Source of the DNA: Erythrobacter sp.
GTDB lineage: Bacteria > Pseudomonadota > Alphaproteobacteria > Sphingomonadales > Sphingomonadaceae
NCBI RefSeq assembly: GCF_011765465.1
Contig: NZ_CP050265.1
Coordinates: 1,488,001-1,552,000, forward strand
Length of the DNA: 64,000 nt
Reading direction: 5' to 3'
The position numbers and the translations under genes were made by a program. The notes under the pieces were generated by a model. That model was not told the DNA's origin and did not search any database. It worked only from the letters and a program-made list of their open reading frames with translations. Below are positions 1 to 8,681 of the stretch, one piece after another (within the stretch, counting starts at the first letter, position 1; each line of letters opens with the position of its first letter).

Positions 1-135
1 TTGCTCTGGCAGTTTCGGCAGGCACGAACATGCCCGGCGGACAGTGCATGCGGATCATCGACTTATCGAGCGCTGACCGCCATAGGAATTGCCATCGGTG
101 CGGCGCTGCTGACAGGTGCCTTCCTCTATGGCTGA
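1..135 (+). CDS. C-terminal end of a small membrane protein, MerT-like (partial)
   Basis: A frame open from base 1 ends at the TGA at 133-135 and encodes 44 residues. It has a Cys pair (CPADSAC) followed by Tyr and a hydrophobic segment (ALTAIGIAIGAALLTGAFLYG). The last part of mercuric-ion transporter MerT has the same layout: a cytoplasmic two-Cys loop, then a final membrane helix. The stop overlaps the start of the next gene by 8 bases, so it heads the same operon. The MerT assignment is an inference from a short tail and from the neighbours; MerF or another small transporter is possible. Confidence 0.5.
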   Translation: MLWQFRQARTCPADSACGSSTYRALTAIGIAIGAALLTGAFLYG

Positions 136-340
136 TCCGATCCTGATCTCGCGCTTGCGCTGTCCCGAATGCGGTCATGAGGAGGACATGGAAATGCCGA
201 CCAACGCTTGCCTGTTCTTCCATAACTGCGCGGGTTGCGGCGTTCGCCTTCAGCCGCTCCAAGGCGATTGCTGCGTGTTCTGCTCGTACGGCACCGTTCC
301 CTGCCCCCCAATACAGGAAGGGGATTGCTGCCATGGCTGA
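128..340 (+). CDS. GDCCVxC domain-containing small Cys-rich protein
   Basis: A 70-residue protein with CPECGH near the N terminus, then CAGCG, then the signature QGDCCVFCSYGTVPCPP. This matches the small family known as GDCCVxC domain-containing (seleno)proteins, which occur beside mercury and other soft-metal genes. Function is unproven; the many paired Cys suggest metal binding or redox transfer. ATG 128 is preferred over GTG 116 because it makes the 8-base overlap ATGGCTGA with the preceding stop. The same octamer recurs at the gene's own end (333-340), where the reductase starts, so all three genes look translationally coupled. All Cys are encoded as Cys; no selenocysteine is needed here. 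Confidence 0.8.
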   Translation: MADPILISRLRCPECGHEEDMEMPTNACLFFHNCAGCGVRLQPLQGDCCVFCSYGTVPCPPIQEGDCCHG

Positions 341-1664
341 GGCTTTCGATTTCGTCGCCATCGGATCGGGAACTGCTGCGCAGGTCGCGGTCCACCAGAT
401 GGCCAACGCCGGGAAGCGCTGCGCGGTTATCGATTATCGGCCTTACGGTGGCACATGTGCGCTTCGAGGGTGCGACCCGAAAAAGATGATGGTGAGCGGA
501 GAGGAAGCGCTCGCGGCATACAGGCGAATGAAGGGGAAGGGCATCAAGGGCTCGGTTTCAATTGATTGGGCCGACCTCCAGGCATTCAAGCGCAGCTTTA
601 CCGACCCCGTCCCTGAAAAGCAGGAAGCTCGCTACGAGCGTAAGGGCGTCGCGACTTTTCACGGCGCGGCACGCTTTGCCGGCCCCGACAGGATCGTGAT
701 AGGCGACCGGGAACTGAGTTTCTCGCACGCTCTTATCGCAACGGGAGCAGAGCCTCGGCCGCTTGGGATCGAAGGTGAGGAATTGCTGATTCACAGCGAT
801 GCATTCCTAGAACACAAAACCCTTCCAGATCGGATCGTATTCGTCGGCGGCGGATACATTGCCGCAGAATTTGCCCACCTCGCCGCGCGCGCCGGTGCAA
901 AGGTCACAATCTTCCAACGAGGCCGCATTCTGAAAGCCTTCGACCCTGACACGGTCGATTGGCTCATGCCAAGTTTCGATGATCTCGGCATCGAAATTGT
1001 GGACGCTGAAGTGGACCGCGTAACGAAGAAAGGCAACGTGCTGACCGTCCATGCTGGCGACCGCAGGATCGAAGGGAGCCTGGTGGTGCACGCTGCCGGA
1101 AGAATCCCTGCGATCGGCTCGCTCGATCTGGAGGCGGGAGACGTCGCCTGTGACGCGGGTCGCTTGGCACTTACCGCCCAGCTACGGAGCCAAAGTAACC
1201 CCAAGGTCTTCGCGGCAGGTGACGCTGCTGCAAATGGCCCGCCACTGACTCCAGTCTCCAGTAACGATGCCAAGGTCGTGGTAGAAAACATACTCGATGA
1301 TACCGGTCGAACTCCGAACTATCGAGGGGTGCCAAGTGCACTTTTCACGGAGCCGCCGGCGGCCAGGGTCGGAATGCTGGAAAGCGAGGCGCGTGAGGCA
1401 GGGCTGGATTTCACGGTGCATGCTGGCTCGCACCCTGGTTGGTTCTCGGCGAGGCGGCTGAACGAAGAGATCTACGGCCACAAGCTGCTGGTCGAGAACG
1501 GAACGGGACGCATCCTTGGAGCCCACTTGGTCGGCCCTGACACCGACGAGCTCGTCAATATCTTCGGCTTGGCCATGCGCCATGGGCTAAACGCGGACGA
1601 CATCAAATCTACCATGTTCGCTTATCCGACGGCGGCCTCCGATGCAGGGTATATGTTGGGATGA
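333..1664 (+). CDS. FAD/NAD(P)-dependent disulfide oxidoreductase, mercuric-reductase-like
   Basis: A 443-residue flavoprotein of the glutathione reductase/dihydrolipoamide dehydrogenase family. Visible are the FAD-binding GSGTAA (11-16), the redox pair GGTCALRGC (Cys42 and Cys47), an NAD(P)-binding VGGGYIAAE motif, the FAD motif VFAAGDAA and the C-terminal dimerization domain. It lacks the N-terminal HMA domain and the C-terminal vicinal Cys pair of classical MerA. The usual dimer-partner His of the HPT motif is Tyr (YPTAASD). Its place after MerT-like and GDCCVxC genes suggests metal reduction, but the substrate is uncertain. ATG 333 overlaps the previous stop by 8 bases; a longer upstream frame only shadows that gene. 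Confidence 0.75.
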   Translation: MAEAFDFVAIGSGTAAQVAVHQMANAGKRCAVIDYRPYGGTCALRGCDPKKMMVSGEEALAAYRRMKGKGIKGSVSIDWADLQAFKRSFTDPVPEKQEARYERKGVATFHGAARFAGPDRIVIGDRELSFSHALIATGAEPRPLGIEGEELLIHSDAFLEHKTLPDRIVFVGGGYIAAEFAHLAARAGAKVTIFQRGRILKAFDPDTVDWLMPSFDDLGIEIVDAEVDRVTKKGNVLTVHAGDRRIEGSLVVHAAGRIPAIGSLDLEAGDVACDAGRLALTAQLRSQSNPKVFAAGDAAANGPPLTPVSSNDAKVVVENILDDTGRTPNYRGVPSALFTEPPAARVGMLESEAREAGLDFTVHAGSHPGWFSARRLNEEIYGHKLLVENGTGRILGAHLVGPDTDELVNIFGLAMRHGLNADDIKSTMFAYPTAASDAGYMLG

Positions 1665-2053
1665 GCAACGCGGAAGCCACCAACAAGCGTGACTTGGCCG
1701 CCAACCGTCTGCACCGCATCCTAATCTGGGGCGTGCCGTTTGCGGCGCTAATCGGCCTAAACTTTACCGCAGAACTTCTACAACCGAACGAGAGGGTGGA
1801 AATCGCGGCGGTGCTGTTCCTATGGATGGGGGCGGCGTGCTCGTTAAACGCTTTGCGTTGCCGTCGGCTTCACTGCATGATCGCAGGGCCAGCATTTTTG
1901 ATTGGTGCTGCGCTTCTTGCCATGGTGGCATTCGGCTTGGCTGATTTCGGGAAACACGGTCCAAGCGTCATCATCTGGGTCACGTTTGGGGTAGTTGCTG
2001 GCAGCTTTATCGCCGAACGCATAGCAGGGAAGTATTGGCGAAGACCGGCGTAA
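1661..2053 (+). CDS. Hypothetical membrane protein in the mercury-type operon
   Basis: A 130-residue protein with about four hydrophobic segments. The N-terminal 22 residues are polar and it ends in a basic tail (GKYWRRPA). Cys residues occur as AACSLNALRCRRLHC, which could bind a soft metal at the membrane. It starts inside the stop of the reductase (ATGA, 1661-1664), so it is translationally coupled and is the last gene of the operon seen here. I recognise no named family. A role in metal transport or sensing is inferred from position only. Confidence 0.7.
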   Translation: MSNAEATNKRDLAANRLHRILIWGVPFAALIGLNFTAELLQPNERVEIAAVLFLWMGAACSLNALRCRRLHCMIAGPAFLIGAALLAMVAFGLADFGKHGPSVIIWVTFGVVAGSFIAERIAGKYWRRPA

Positions 2054-2217
2054 GCTCAGGTTTCTGTTCACAGCGAAATAGAAACGAGATCCTCTCCACC
2101 AAGAACCTTTTCAAAGCGAACACGAGCGGGTGGTCTCGATCAAGCAGACTGCCGTCTGCTTCTGCTGCGCAGTCGCCTGGGAGCGGACTGTCAGCAACCG
2201 GCCCAGACCTGGACATG

Positions 2218-2252
2218 AAAAAGGCGGCCCGTCCCGAGAGGGACGGACCGCC
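2218..2252 (-). terminator. Rho-independent terminator of the parB-like gene
   Basis: On the minus strand a 13-base GC-rich stem with one mismatch and loop TCTC is followed directly by five T. Stem arms are at 2223-2235 and 2240-2252. It lies 30 bases past the stop of the ParB-like gene. The preceding 2054-2217 holds no convincing gene. Confidence 0.8.
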
Positions 2253-2282
2253 CGCCGAGTAACCTGGACCTGTCAGGAGGGG

Positions 2283-4253
2283 TCAGGCAGCCGGCTCGGC
2301 AATTTCGTTCGCGGTCTCGTCCTCGGCCGGGTCCACTGTTTCATCCTCGACCGGCTCCTCAGGCGGACCGAAGCGCATGATCTCGGGCACCCACGCTCCC
2401 GCTCGCGTTTTCACATCCGCCTCGCCGATGAAATTGCCGGAGAAGATGCGCTCGGCTGCGCTCGCCAACTCTGCTTTCTTCGAACCTGCATAGCGACTGA
2501 CGAGTTCGGGGCCGCCTGCTGCATCGAGCGCTTCGAGTGTACGCGCCTTGGCCACACGATCGAATAAGTTCGCCGCCGTCGGCCGCCACCAGTGCGCGGT
2601 CTCGATCTCGAGCAGCGACCCGAGGATTTCATGCAGCGGCGCCGAGCGATCGCCTTCACACGCAAGGCTCGCGACCAGCGTGCGGGATACGACATGACCG
2701 AGCCAGGCCGAACGTGCTTCATCGCTCAATGCGCGGAAGCGTTCGAACCGTTCGACATCGGTCTCGCCGGCGCGCCAGCTTTCGTCGAGCGAAGCGACAA
2801 ATTCGGCGAGCGCAGCGCTTGCTGGGGCGTCCTTCGCCTCGAAGCCGACCACCGGTCCCGATGCTACCGAGCCGACCAGCGTCGATGCCTTCTTCGCGCG
2901 CCAGTCATGCCCATCGGCATCGGCGAGCGTGAAGACCATGAAGTCGAGCGCAAGCGCAGGATCATTGGCCAAGTGGATCGCCAGGATATCGCGGCGCTGC
3001 ATCGCGAGCTCGTCGAGCAGTCGCTGCGAAAGCGCACCGCTCTTGCGCTTGGTATCAGCGCCAGCATCCACCGGTTCGACTGCTCCGTCGTCAGCGTTGA
3101 CGACTTCAACTTCGGTGTAGAATTGCGGCACCAATGCCGGTTCGCCATTGCGAGAGAGCACGAGGAACGCTCCAGCCTCCGACTTCAGCTCGTCGGCAAG
3201 CACCGGCGGACGATCGTTGAGATCGCGCATCGCGCGGTCGATCGAGACCAGTTCCTCTTCCGCCTTGGCGATCTCGCTTTCGTCGCTGTCCTCATCCTCA
3301 AGGATGGCGGCCGTCCGATCGTAGTCGGCTTCAAGGTCGCTGAGCTCACGAGCCTCGTCTTCGGTTAGCGGAGCCGGTTCGCATGGGAGCCGATTGAGGC
3401 CCTCGATGAGATCGTGGCTGACATAGTTGCCAAGCGTGGGTCGCACCCAGGCAAGACCGTGTTCTTCCGCGACCTTCTTCGCAGCATCATCCATCGCTTT
3501 CTGGGCAAGGTCTTCGAGAAGCGCGACATCGATCCAGCTCTCGCTGGCTTCGTCGTCGAACAGTTCGCGTTCGATCCGGCCGCCTGCAGCAAGGTAGGCA
3601 TCGCGCCCGACCAGAACCGCGCGCGGATCGGAGCCACGAACAGTGGCATCAAGCACCATGCGCCGGATTGTGTCTGGCGTGACCTGGTACCAGGCATCCT
3701 TCAGTTCGGCAAAGACGTGCGCCTGACGATCGATGTCTGAGATTGCCCCATAGGCCTTGGCCATGTCGAGCGTGATTGCGCCTTCGGCGAGCGCTTCAAA
3801 GACACAAGGTGCGAGGCCTGCCAGACGCAGACGACCCTCGACAAAGCGGGCCGTGAGACCGAACCGGCGGGCAACGTCTTCGGTACTGGCTCCCGCCTCG
3901 ATGATCGCAGCAAAAGCCTGTGCCTCGTCGGCCGGGTTCATTGCGAGGCGCTGGAAGTTCTCGGCGAGGCTTGCTTCGCGTACTTCGCTTTCCTCGCCTT
4001 CGATGACGAGACAAGTGACTTCGTGATTCTTGGGAAGAGAGCCCTCCTCGGCCAGCGCCTGGAGCTGAGCCAGACGGCGACCACCGGCCTCGACTTCGAA
4101 CTTGCCGCGCTTTGCTTTTCGCACGACGAGGTTCTGCAAGAGTCCGCGGGCGGCAATGTCCGCCCGCAGCTGCAGGTCGGCAAGTACGTCGCTCGACTTG
4201 CGAACATTCCGCGGGCTTGGGACGAGCTTTTTCAAAGGAATAGACTGGATCAT
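2283..4253 (-). CDS. ParB/RepB/Spo0J family partition-like protein
   Basis: A 656-residue protein. The N-terminal ParB domain has GGRR (57-60) and ENFQR (99-103), matching the nucleotide-binding motifs of ParB CTPases. A helix-turn-helix follows near 124-145 (DVARRFGLTARFVEGRL). The remaining 450 residues are acidic and much longer than in chromosomal ParB (about 300 residues), as in the large ParB-like proteins of plasmids and integrative elements. It probably binds DNA for maintenance or control of the element. ATG 4253 has AGGAG just upstream; a longer frame to 4331 runs through a purine-rich leader. No parA partner is next to it. Confidence 0.85.
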   Translation of the reverse strand: MIQSIPLKKLVPSPRNVRKSSDVLADLQLRADIAARGLLQNLVVRKAKRGKFEVEAGGRRLAQLQALAEEGSLPKNHEVTCLVIEGEESEVREASLAENFQRLAMNPADEAQAFAAIIEAGASTEDVARRFGLTARFVEGRLRLAGLAPCVFEALAEGAITLDMAKAYGAISDIDRQAHVFAELKDAWYQVTPDTIRRMVLDATVRGSDPRAVLVGRDAYLAAGGRIERELFDDEASESWIDVALLEDLAQKAMDDAAKKVAEEHGLAWVRPTLGNYVSHDLIEGLNRLPCEPAPLTEDEARELSDLEADYDRTAAILEDEDSDESEIAKAEEELVSIDRAMRDLNDRPPVLADELKSEAGAFLVLSRNGEPALVPQFYTEVEVVNADDGAVEPVDAGADTKRKSGALSQRLLDELAMQRRDILAIHLANDPALALDFMVFTLADADGHDWRAKKASTLVGSVASGPVVGFEAKDAPASAALAEFVASLDESWRAGETDVERFERFRALSDEARSAWLGHVVSRTLVASLACEGDRSAPLHEILGSLLEIETAHWWRPTAANLFDRVAKARTLEALDAAGGPELVSRYAGSKKAELASAAERIFSGNFIGEADVKTRAGAWVPEIMRFGPPEEPVEDETVDPAEDETANEIAEPAA

Positions 4254-4311
4254 GGATTGTCTCCTGATGGATTGAAAAGCCACGCGACGGTGCATGGCCC
4301 GACAAGCCACC

Positions 4312-4331
4312 GGCTCCCTCCCCTCTCTCAC
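4312..4331 (-). promoter_or_regulatory. Purine-rich leader motif upstream of the parB-like gene
   Basis: On the minus strand a GAGAGAGGGGAGGG-type tract lies about 60 bases before the start codon. It is followed by a 7-pair hairpin with arms GCCATGC and GCGTGGC. Similar purine tracts precede the next two minus-strand genes of the element. Function is unknown. Confidence 0.4.
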
Positions 4332-4352
4332 GCTTGGTCATGGATTTGCCCT

Positions 4353-7300
4353 TCAGGCCGCAATGGCTGGGAGAACAGAGGATGCCTTCGACACGGGGAC
4401 GAAAAGGCGCGTGCGGTAGCGGATGATCTCGGTGAAACAGCCCTTGGTCTTATACCAGTCGAGGCGCTCAGGCGCATACCCAGTGAGCTCAAGTCGTTGC
4501 TCGCCGCCGACCAAAGAGCGCTTAACGGTCAGTGCATCATGACTGGCAAGCGGCTGGGGCGTTCCGCTCGAGAGGACAAGTTTCCCGAGTTCGGCTGGAG
4601 CCGGGCCGGACACACCCTTCAAGCCGAACGTCTCGGCAATCTTGGCCAAGTCGATATCGAGGACTTCGCGCCCGATGATCGATCTGCCATCCTCGGCGAC
4701 AAGTCGCGTCACCCGGACATGCTCGCCAGGCAGCCGCTTCCAGACCGGGAGTAATAGCCCCGTCGCCAGATGCGCTCGTTCGGTCACCGGCGAGGCCGCT
4801 GCGGCGCTTTCTTCTTGTGTCCAGAGCTTGGAGAACTCGGTTACGCCGACCTCTTCCCACAGGCTTTCACCGAGCGCGTCGAGCGTCCAGTTGGCGGATT
4901 TAAGCGGTCGGAGAAGGCGACGGCGTTCGATCACCGCGCCGTCATCGGCAATGAGGCGCCGCGCCGGAACTGACAGGGCCACCTTGCCCGAGCGCGCATT
5001 GCGCAGGGGAATGGCCTGGGGGGATCCGATCTCGTGCATCCTGACGAGACGTTTGAAGCGCAGCGGGCGCAATTGGCGTTTCACTTCGAGCGAAACCAGG
5101 CGGGTTTCGGCGCCCGAAACAGGATCTGTGCGGAGAACTTCATCAGACAGCACCGTAAAGCTGTCGGCGCGGACCGTCTCCAAACCCAGATCGAGCGTGC
5201 CAGCCTCGCGTGCGGCCTCGATGCGCGCTTCCACAAGTCCGAGATATTCCTCGAAGATGGCGTTCTGCAGTGCGATCGGGAGCGCAAGTATGCGATTGAG
5301 CCAGCGTTGGATCGTGGGAAGGTTATCGCTCAGGCCGCCATCGGGGTTCTCGAGCTTGAGGCCTGTTAGCTCGACGAAGTCCCCGAAACCAACCGCCTCG
5401 AGTTTTCCATCGTAAAGCAGGTGGAACCAGCGCGAGAGCGCGTCCTTCGCATAATCGCTTTCGAGATTGTCGGCAGGGTCGAACAGGTTCTGTCCCCCTG
5501 TCTGACGCTGGCCGCGTGTGAGAGCGCCCAATGCGTCGAGCCTTCGCGCGATTGTCGAGATGAAGCGGCGTTCGCCCTTCACATCGGTCGTGACCGGGCG
5601 GAACAGCGGCGCAGAAGCCTGGTTAGTACGGTTTGTCCGGCCAAGACCCTGGATTGCATTGTCCGCGCGCCAGCCCGGTTCGAGGAGAAAATGGACGCGG
5701 CGCTGCTGGTTCTGCGCATCGAGATCGGCGTGATAGGATCGGCCCGTACCCCCCGCGTCCGAGAAAATCAGAATACGCTTCGTCCCGTCCATGAAGCACT
5801 GTGCTTCAGCGACGTTGGCGCTTGCGCTTCGACGTTCAAGCCGCTGCTGACCGTCGCGTCCCAAGACCAACCTGCGCGTGCGGCCTGTGACCTCGGCCAC
5901 AGCCTCGGTCCCGAAGTGCTCGATGATGGCATCGAGTGCAGTGGCGATTGGCGGAAGGGCGCAAAGCTGTTCGATCAGCGCGTCGCGCGCAGCGATGGCA
6001 CGCGAGCAGAGAACGGGATTGCCGTGATCGTCGCTCATCGCTTCGGATCGCAAATTGCCTTCCTCGTCAGTGAAGACCTGCATCAGGCGCACCGGGAAGC
6101 TCTTCGCGAGATAGTCGATGACATATTCGCGCGGAGAGAGATCGATATCGAGCGCTTCTCGCTCCTCGTCCGAGAGATCGGCCAGGCGTCGGTCAAGCAT
6201 GGCCTCAGCGGTCGAGACCAGCTGCACCACCACCGAATGATCATCGCCGAGCGCCTCTTCCATTGCCGGGATCAGGCTCGGCAGTTTCATCGAGAGCAGA
6301 AGCTGCCCAAAGAAGCGCTGCTTGGTGCCTTCGAATATCGAGAGCGCCGCTGCCTTGGCGTTGCGATTGAGCGTATCGCCGCTGTCCTCATCGACCACCC
6401 TTGTGGCTTCGAGTGCTTGGTCGAGATTGCGGTGGATGATCGCCCAGGCATCGGCGTAGGCATCGTAGATCCGCACCTGCGCCTGCGTGAGCTGATGTTC
6501 GAGGATCTCGTATTCGACCCCGGCAAAGGACAACGCACGGGCAAGGTAGAGCCCCTGTGCCTTGAGATCGCGGGCGACGAGTTCCATCGCCGCGACGCCG
6601 CCGGCGCGGATCTCGGTCATGAATGCCTGATGCGTTGGGAACGCGGTTTCTGGCCCCCACAGTCCAAGGCGGGCTGTGTAGCCGAGGTTGGCAATGTCAG
6701 ACGCGCCGGTAGCGGAAGCGTACAGAACACGTGCTCGCGGCAGATGGTTCTGAAGCCTGAGACCTGCCATCCCTTGCTCCGATCCTTTGACATTGCCGCG
6801 GGTCGAGGAAGAGCCGAGCGCATTAGCCATGGAATGCGCTTCGTCGAAGGCAATCACGCCCTCGAATTGCTCGGCGGCCCAGTCGAGGATCTGATCGAGC
6901 CTTGTGTCCTCGGCGCGTCCCGAGCGAAGCGTTGGATAGGTTACAAACAGGATACCCTCCGCCATTGTCACAGGACTTCCGAGATTCCATCGGGAGAGCG
7001 GCTGGATGTCGAGCGGGAGCCCGCCAAGCGCCTCCCAGTCGCGGCGCGCGTCTTCGAGCAGTGCCTCGTTCTTGGTGATCCAGATGTGACGGCGTTGGCC
7101 CGAGAGCCAGCGATCCATCATGACGCCCGCGATTTGGCGACCCTTGCCTGCGCCCGTACCATCACCGAGGAAAAAGCCTTGCCGGTAGGAGTGACCGTCC
7201 TCCGCGAGTTCGACCGTCGTTCCTTTTTGGCTTGGACGGAATTGCCCGGGAAGGTCGCGGGTGAATGCCTCGCAAGCGTAGATCAGTGTTTCGCACTGTG

Positions 7301-8600
7301 CGGCCGAGAGCAGTTTGCCCTCCTGCCAGTTCACGGGAAGCAAAGGGCGCGCTTTCGCTACCGGTGCCGCGACCGAGCCCATCGCGACCGATTCTACGAG
7401 CGGCGTCGGGTGAACAGGTGCATCGTCCATGATGACGCGGCTCGGTCGGTAAGGCAGGTAGATGCCCGCCTGCTCGGGAACGGGTGCAGGCTCTGCCAGG
7501 GCTTCATAGTTGAGCGCGACTGCCGCGCTTTTCTGGGCGGCTGCAGTCAGGAAAGGAGCAACCGGCTTGCGCGAAGCAGCGCCGCTTACCGAGGTCGCAA
7601 CCGAGCGTACCGGAAGGCGATGAACGTTGGCCTGCAAAGGCGCACGATCAGGCAAATGCGCTAGGCAGGAATTCAGTTCGGTGAGGTCGGCGAACTCCCC
7701 CGTGATCGTGGAAGCGTCCTGAAGAGGCTCCTTGTCGATGACGACCATTCTGACCGCGATCCCGGTTCCGCTTCGCGAGAATGCGCCCGACAGCCGGACG
7801 TCGAGCAGCAGCGACGCCTGTTCCTGGTCTTCGACAAAGGTCGCGGCGTCAAAGCTGTCCGGGAGAATGGCCACGAGGCGACCTCCTACCGCGCAAATCC
7901 GAAGCGCGCTGCGCAAGTGGCGCATTGCCGTGCGGCCATCGACGCCCCGCTCGCGGCTTCGAGCAAAGGGAGGATTCATCAGGATGACGCTGGGGTTGAG
8001 GCTGGAACTATGGCCATCGGTCAGTTCTGCAACCAACTCGCCATCATGTGCGGATAGCCGGGCATCTGGGAAGATATGCGCCAGCGCATCGCCGCGCGCG
8101 CGATCGATCTCGTTCAGCGTCAGCGAGCACCCTCGAACGTCGCCCCAAAGCGCAAGAGCGCCATTCCCGGCTGACGGTTCGAGAACGCGATCGCGCGGGG
8201 CGAGGCAAGCGGCTTTGGCCATCAGCCATCCAAGGATCGGCGGCGTCGAAAACTGCTGTAGCTCGACTTGGCAGTCGCTGCGCACGTGGCGAGGCGGTAA
8301 GGCTGCATCGAGCCAATCGAACCGTGCTGCAGCCTCGTGGAAACCTGTATCGAGGTCGATGCGTGAGAACTCGCGGAGCCAGAGCAAGGCGCCAATCTCG
8401 ACCGCGTTGTTGTAGTCGTCGATGGTCCACGCACTGCCCCAGTCCTGCACGTCGGTTTGAGCGGCGAAAAACTCGGAAATGTCAGGTCGGGTGAGATGGC
8501 ATCCATCCGCAAGTCGCCGGGAAATTCGTTCACCGATTGCGAAAGCGAGCGGAATTGTGCTCGATGTCTCGCGGTCTGGAAAAAAGTCTGACTGAAACAT
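4353..8600 (-). CDS. Methyltransferase plus strawberry-notch-type helicase fusion
   Basis: A 1415-residue giant. The N-terminal part is an N6-adenine-type methyltransferase fold: SAM motif VLEPSAGNG (139-147) and catalytic NPPF (209-212). A linker follows, then a superfamily 2 helicase-like ATPase with Walker A GDGTGAGKGRQ (479-489), FDEAH (585-589) and a C-terminal block with GLGRTNRTNQ typical of strawberry notch (SBNO) proteins. Such fusions are frequent on alphaproteobacterial plasmids and integrative elements; DNA modification, anti-restriction or replication roles have been supposed. ATG 8600 has AGGAGG 8 bases upstream, better than the upstream in-frame start. It follows the primase-like gene on the same strand. 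Confidence 0.88.
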   Translation of the reverse strand: MFQSDFFPDRETSSTIPLAFAIGERISRRLADGCHLTRPDISEFFAAQTDVQDWGSAWTIDDYNNAVEIGALLWLREFSRIDLDTGFHEAAARFDWLDAALPPRHVRSDCQVELQQFSTPPILGWLMAKAACLAPRDRVLEPSAGNGALALWGDVRGCSLTLNEIDRARGDALAHIFPDARLSAHDGELVAELTDGHSSSLNPSVILMNPPFARSRERGVDGRTAMRHLRSALRICAVGGRLVAILPDSFDAATFVEDQEQASLLLDVRLSGAFSRSGTGIAVRMVVIDKEPLQDASTITGEFADLTELNSCLAHLPDRAPLQANVHRLPVRSVATSVSGAASRKPVAPFLTAAAQKSAAVALNYEALAEPAPVPEQAGIYLPYRPSRVIMDDAPVHPTPLVESVAMGSVAAPVAKARPLLPVNWQEGKLLSAAQCETLIYACEAFTRDLPGQFRPSQKGTTVELAEDGHSYRQGFFLGDGTGAGKGRQIAGVMMDRWLSGQRRHIWITKNEALLEDARRDWEALGGLPLDIQPLSRWNLGSPVTMAEGILFVTYPTLRSGRAEDTRLDQILDWAAEQFEGVIAFDEAHSMANALGSSSTRGNVKGSEQGMAGLRLQNHLPRARVLYASATGASDIANLGYTARLGLWGPETAFPTHQAFMTEIRAGGVAAMELVARDLKAQGLYLARALSFAGVEYEILEHQLTQAQVRIYDAYADAWAIIHRNLDQALEATRVVDEDSGDTLNRNAKAAALSIFEGTKQRFFGQLLLSMKLPSLIPAMEEALGDDHSVVVQLVSTAEAMLDRRLADLSDEEREALDIDLSPREYVIDYLAKSFPVRLMQVFTDEEGNLRSEAMSDDHGNPVLCSRAIAARDALIEQLCALPPIATALDAIIEHFGTEAVAEVTGRTRRLVLGRDGQQRLERRSASANVAEAQCFMDGTKRILIFSDAGGTGRSYHADLDAQNQQRRVHFLLEPGWRADNAIQGLGRTNRTNQASAPLFRPVTTDVKGERRFISTIARRLDALGALTRGQRQTGGQNLFDPADNLESDYAKDALSRWFHLLYDGKLEAVGFGDFVELTGLKLENPDGGLSDNLPTIQRWLNRILALPIALQNAIFEEYLGLVEARIEAAREAGTLDLGLETVRADSFTVLSDEVLRTDPVSGAETRLVSLEVKRQLRPLRFKRLVRMHEIGSPQAIPLRNARSGKVALSVPARRLIADDGAVIERRRLLRPLKSANWTLDALGESLWEEVGVTEFSKLWTQEESAAAASPVTERAHLATGLLLPVWKRLPGEHVRVTRLVAEDGRSIIGREVLDIDLAKIAETFGLKGVSGPAPAELGKLVLSSGTPQPLASHDALTVKRSLVGGEQRLELTGYAPERLDWYKTKGCFTEIIRYRTRLFVPVSKASSVLPAIAA

Positions 8601-8663
8601 GGCTTGTCGTCCTCCTGGTTGAGGCATCGGGACATGCGCCCTCTGCCGGGTCAGGAATTCGAG

Positions 8664-8681
8664 AAGCTCTCTCTCCTCTTA
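8664..8681 (-). promoter_or_regulatory. Purine-rich leader motif upstream of the methyltransferase/helicase gene
   Basis: Minus strand TAAGAGGAGAGAGAGCTT, 64 bases before the start codon. It begins with the TAA stop of the primase-like gene. It matches the tract before that gene (9628-9645) at 13 of 18 positions. It may be a processing, promoter or leader-RNA signal. Confidence 0.4.

Noticed and set aside
5421..7664. A 747-codon plus-strand open frame
   Set aside because: It is antisense to the methyltransferase/helicase gene, shows no family motif and is a GC-driven shadow frame.
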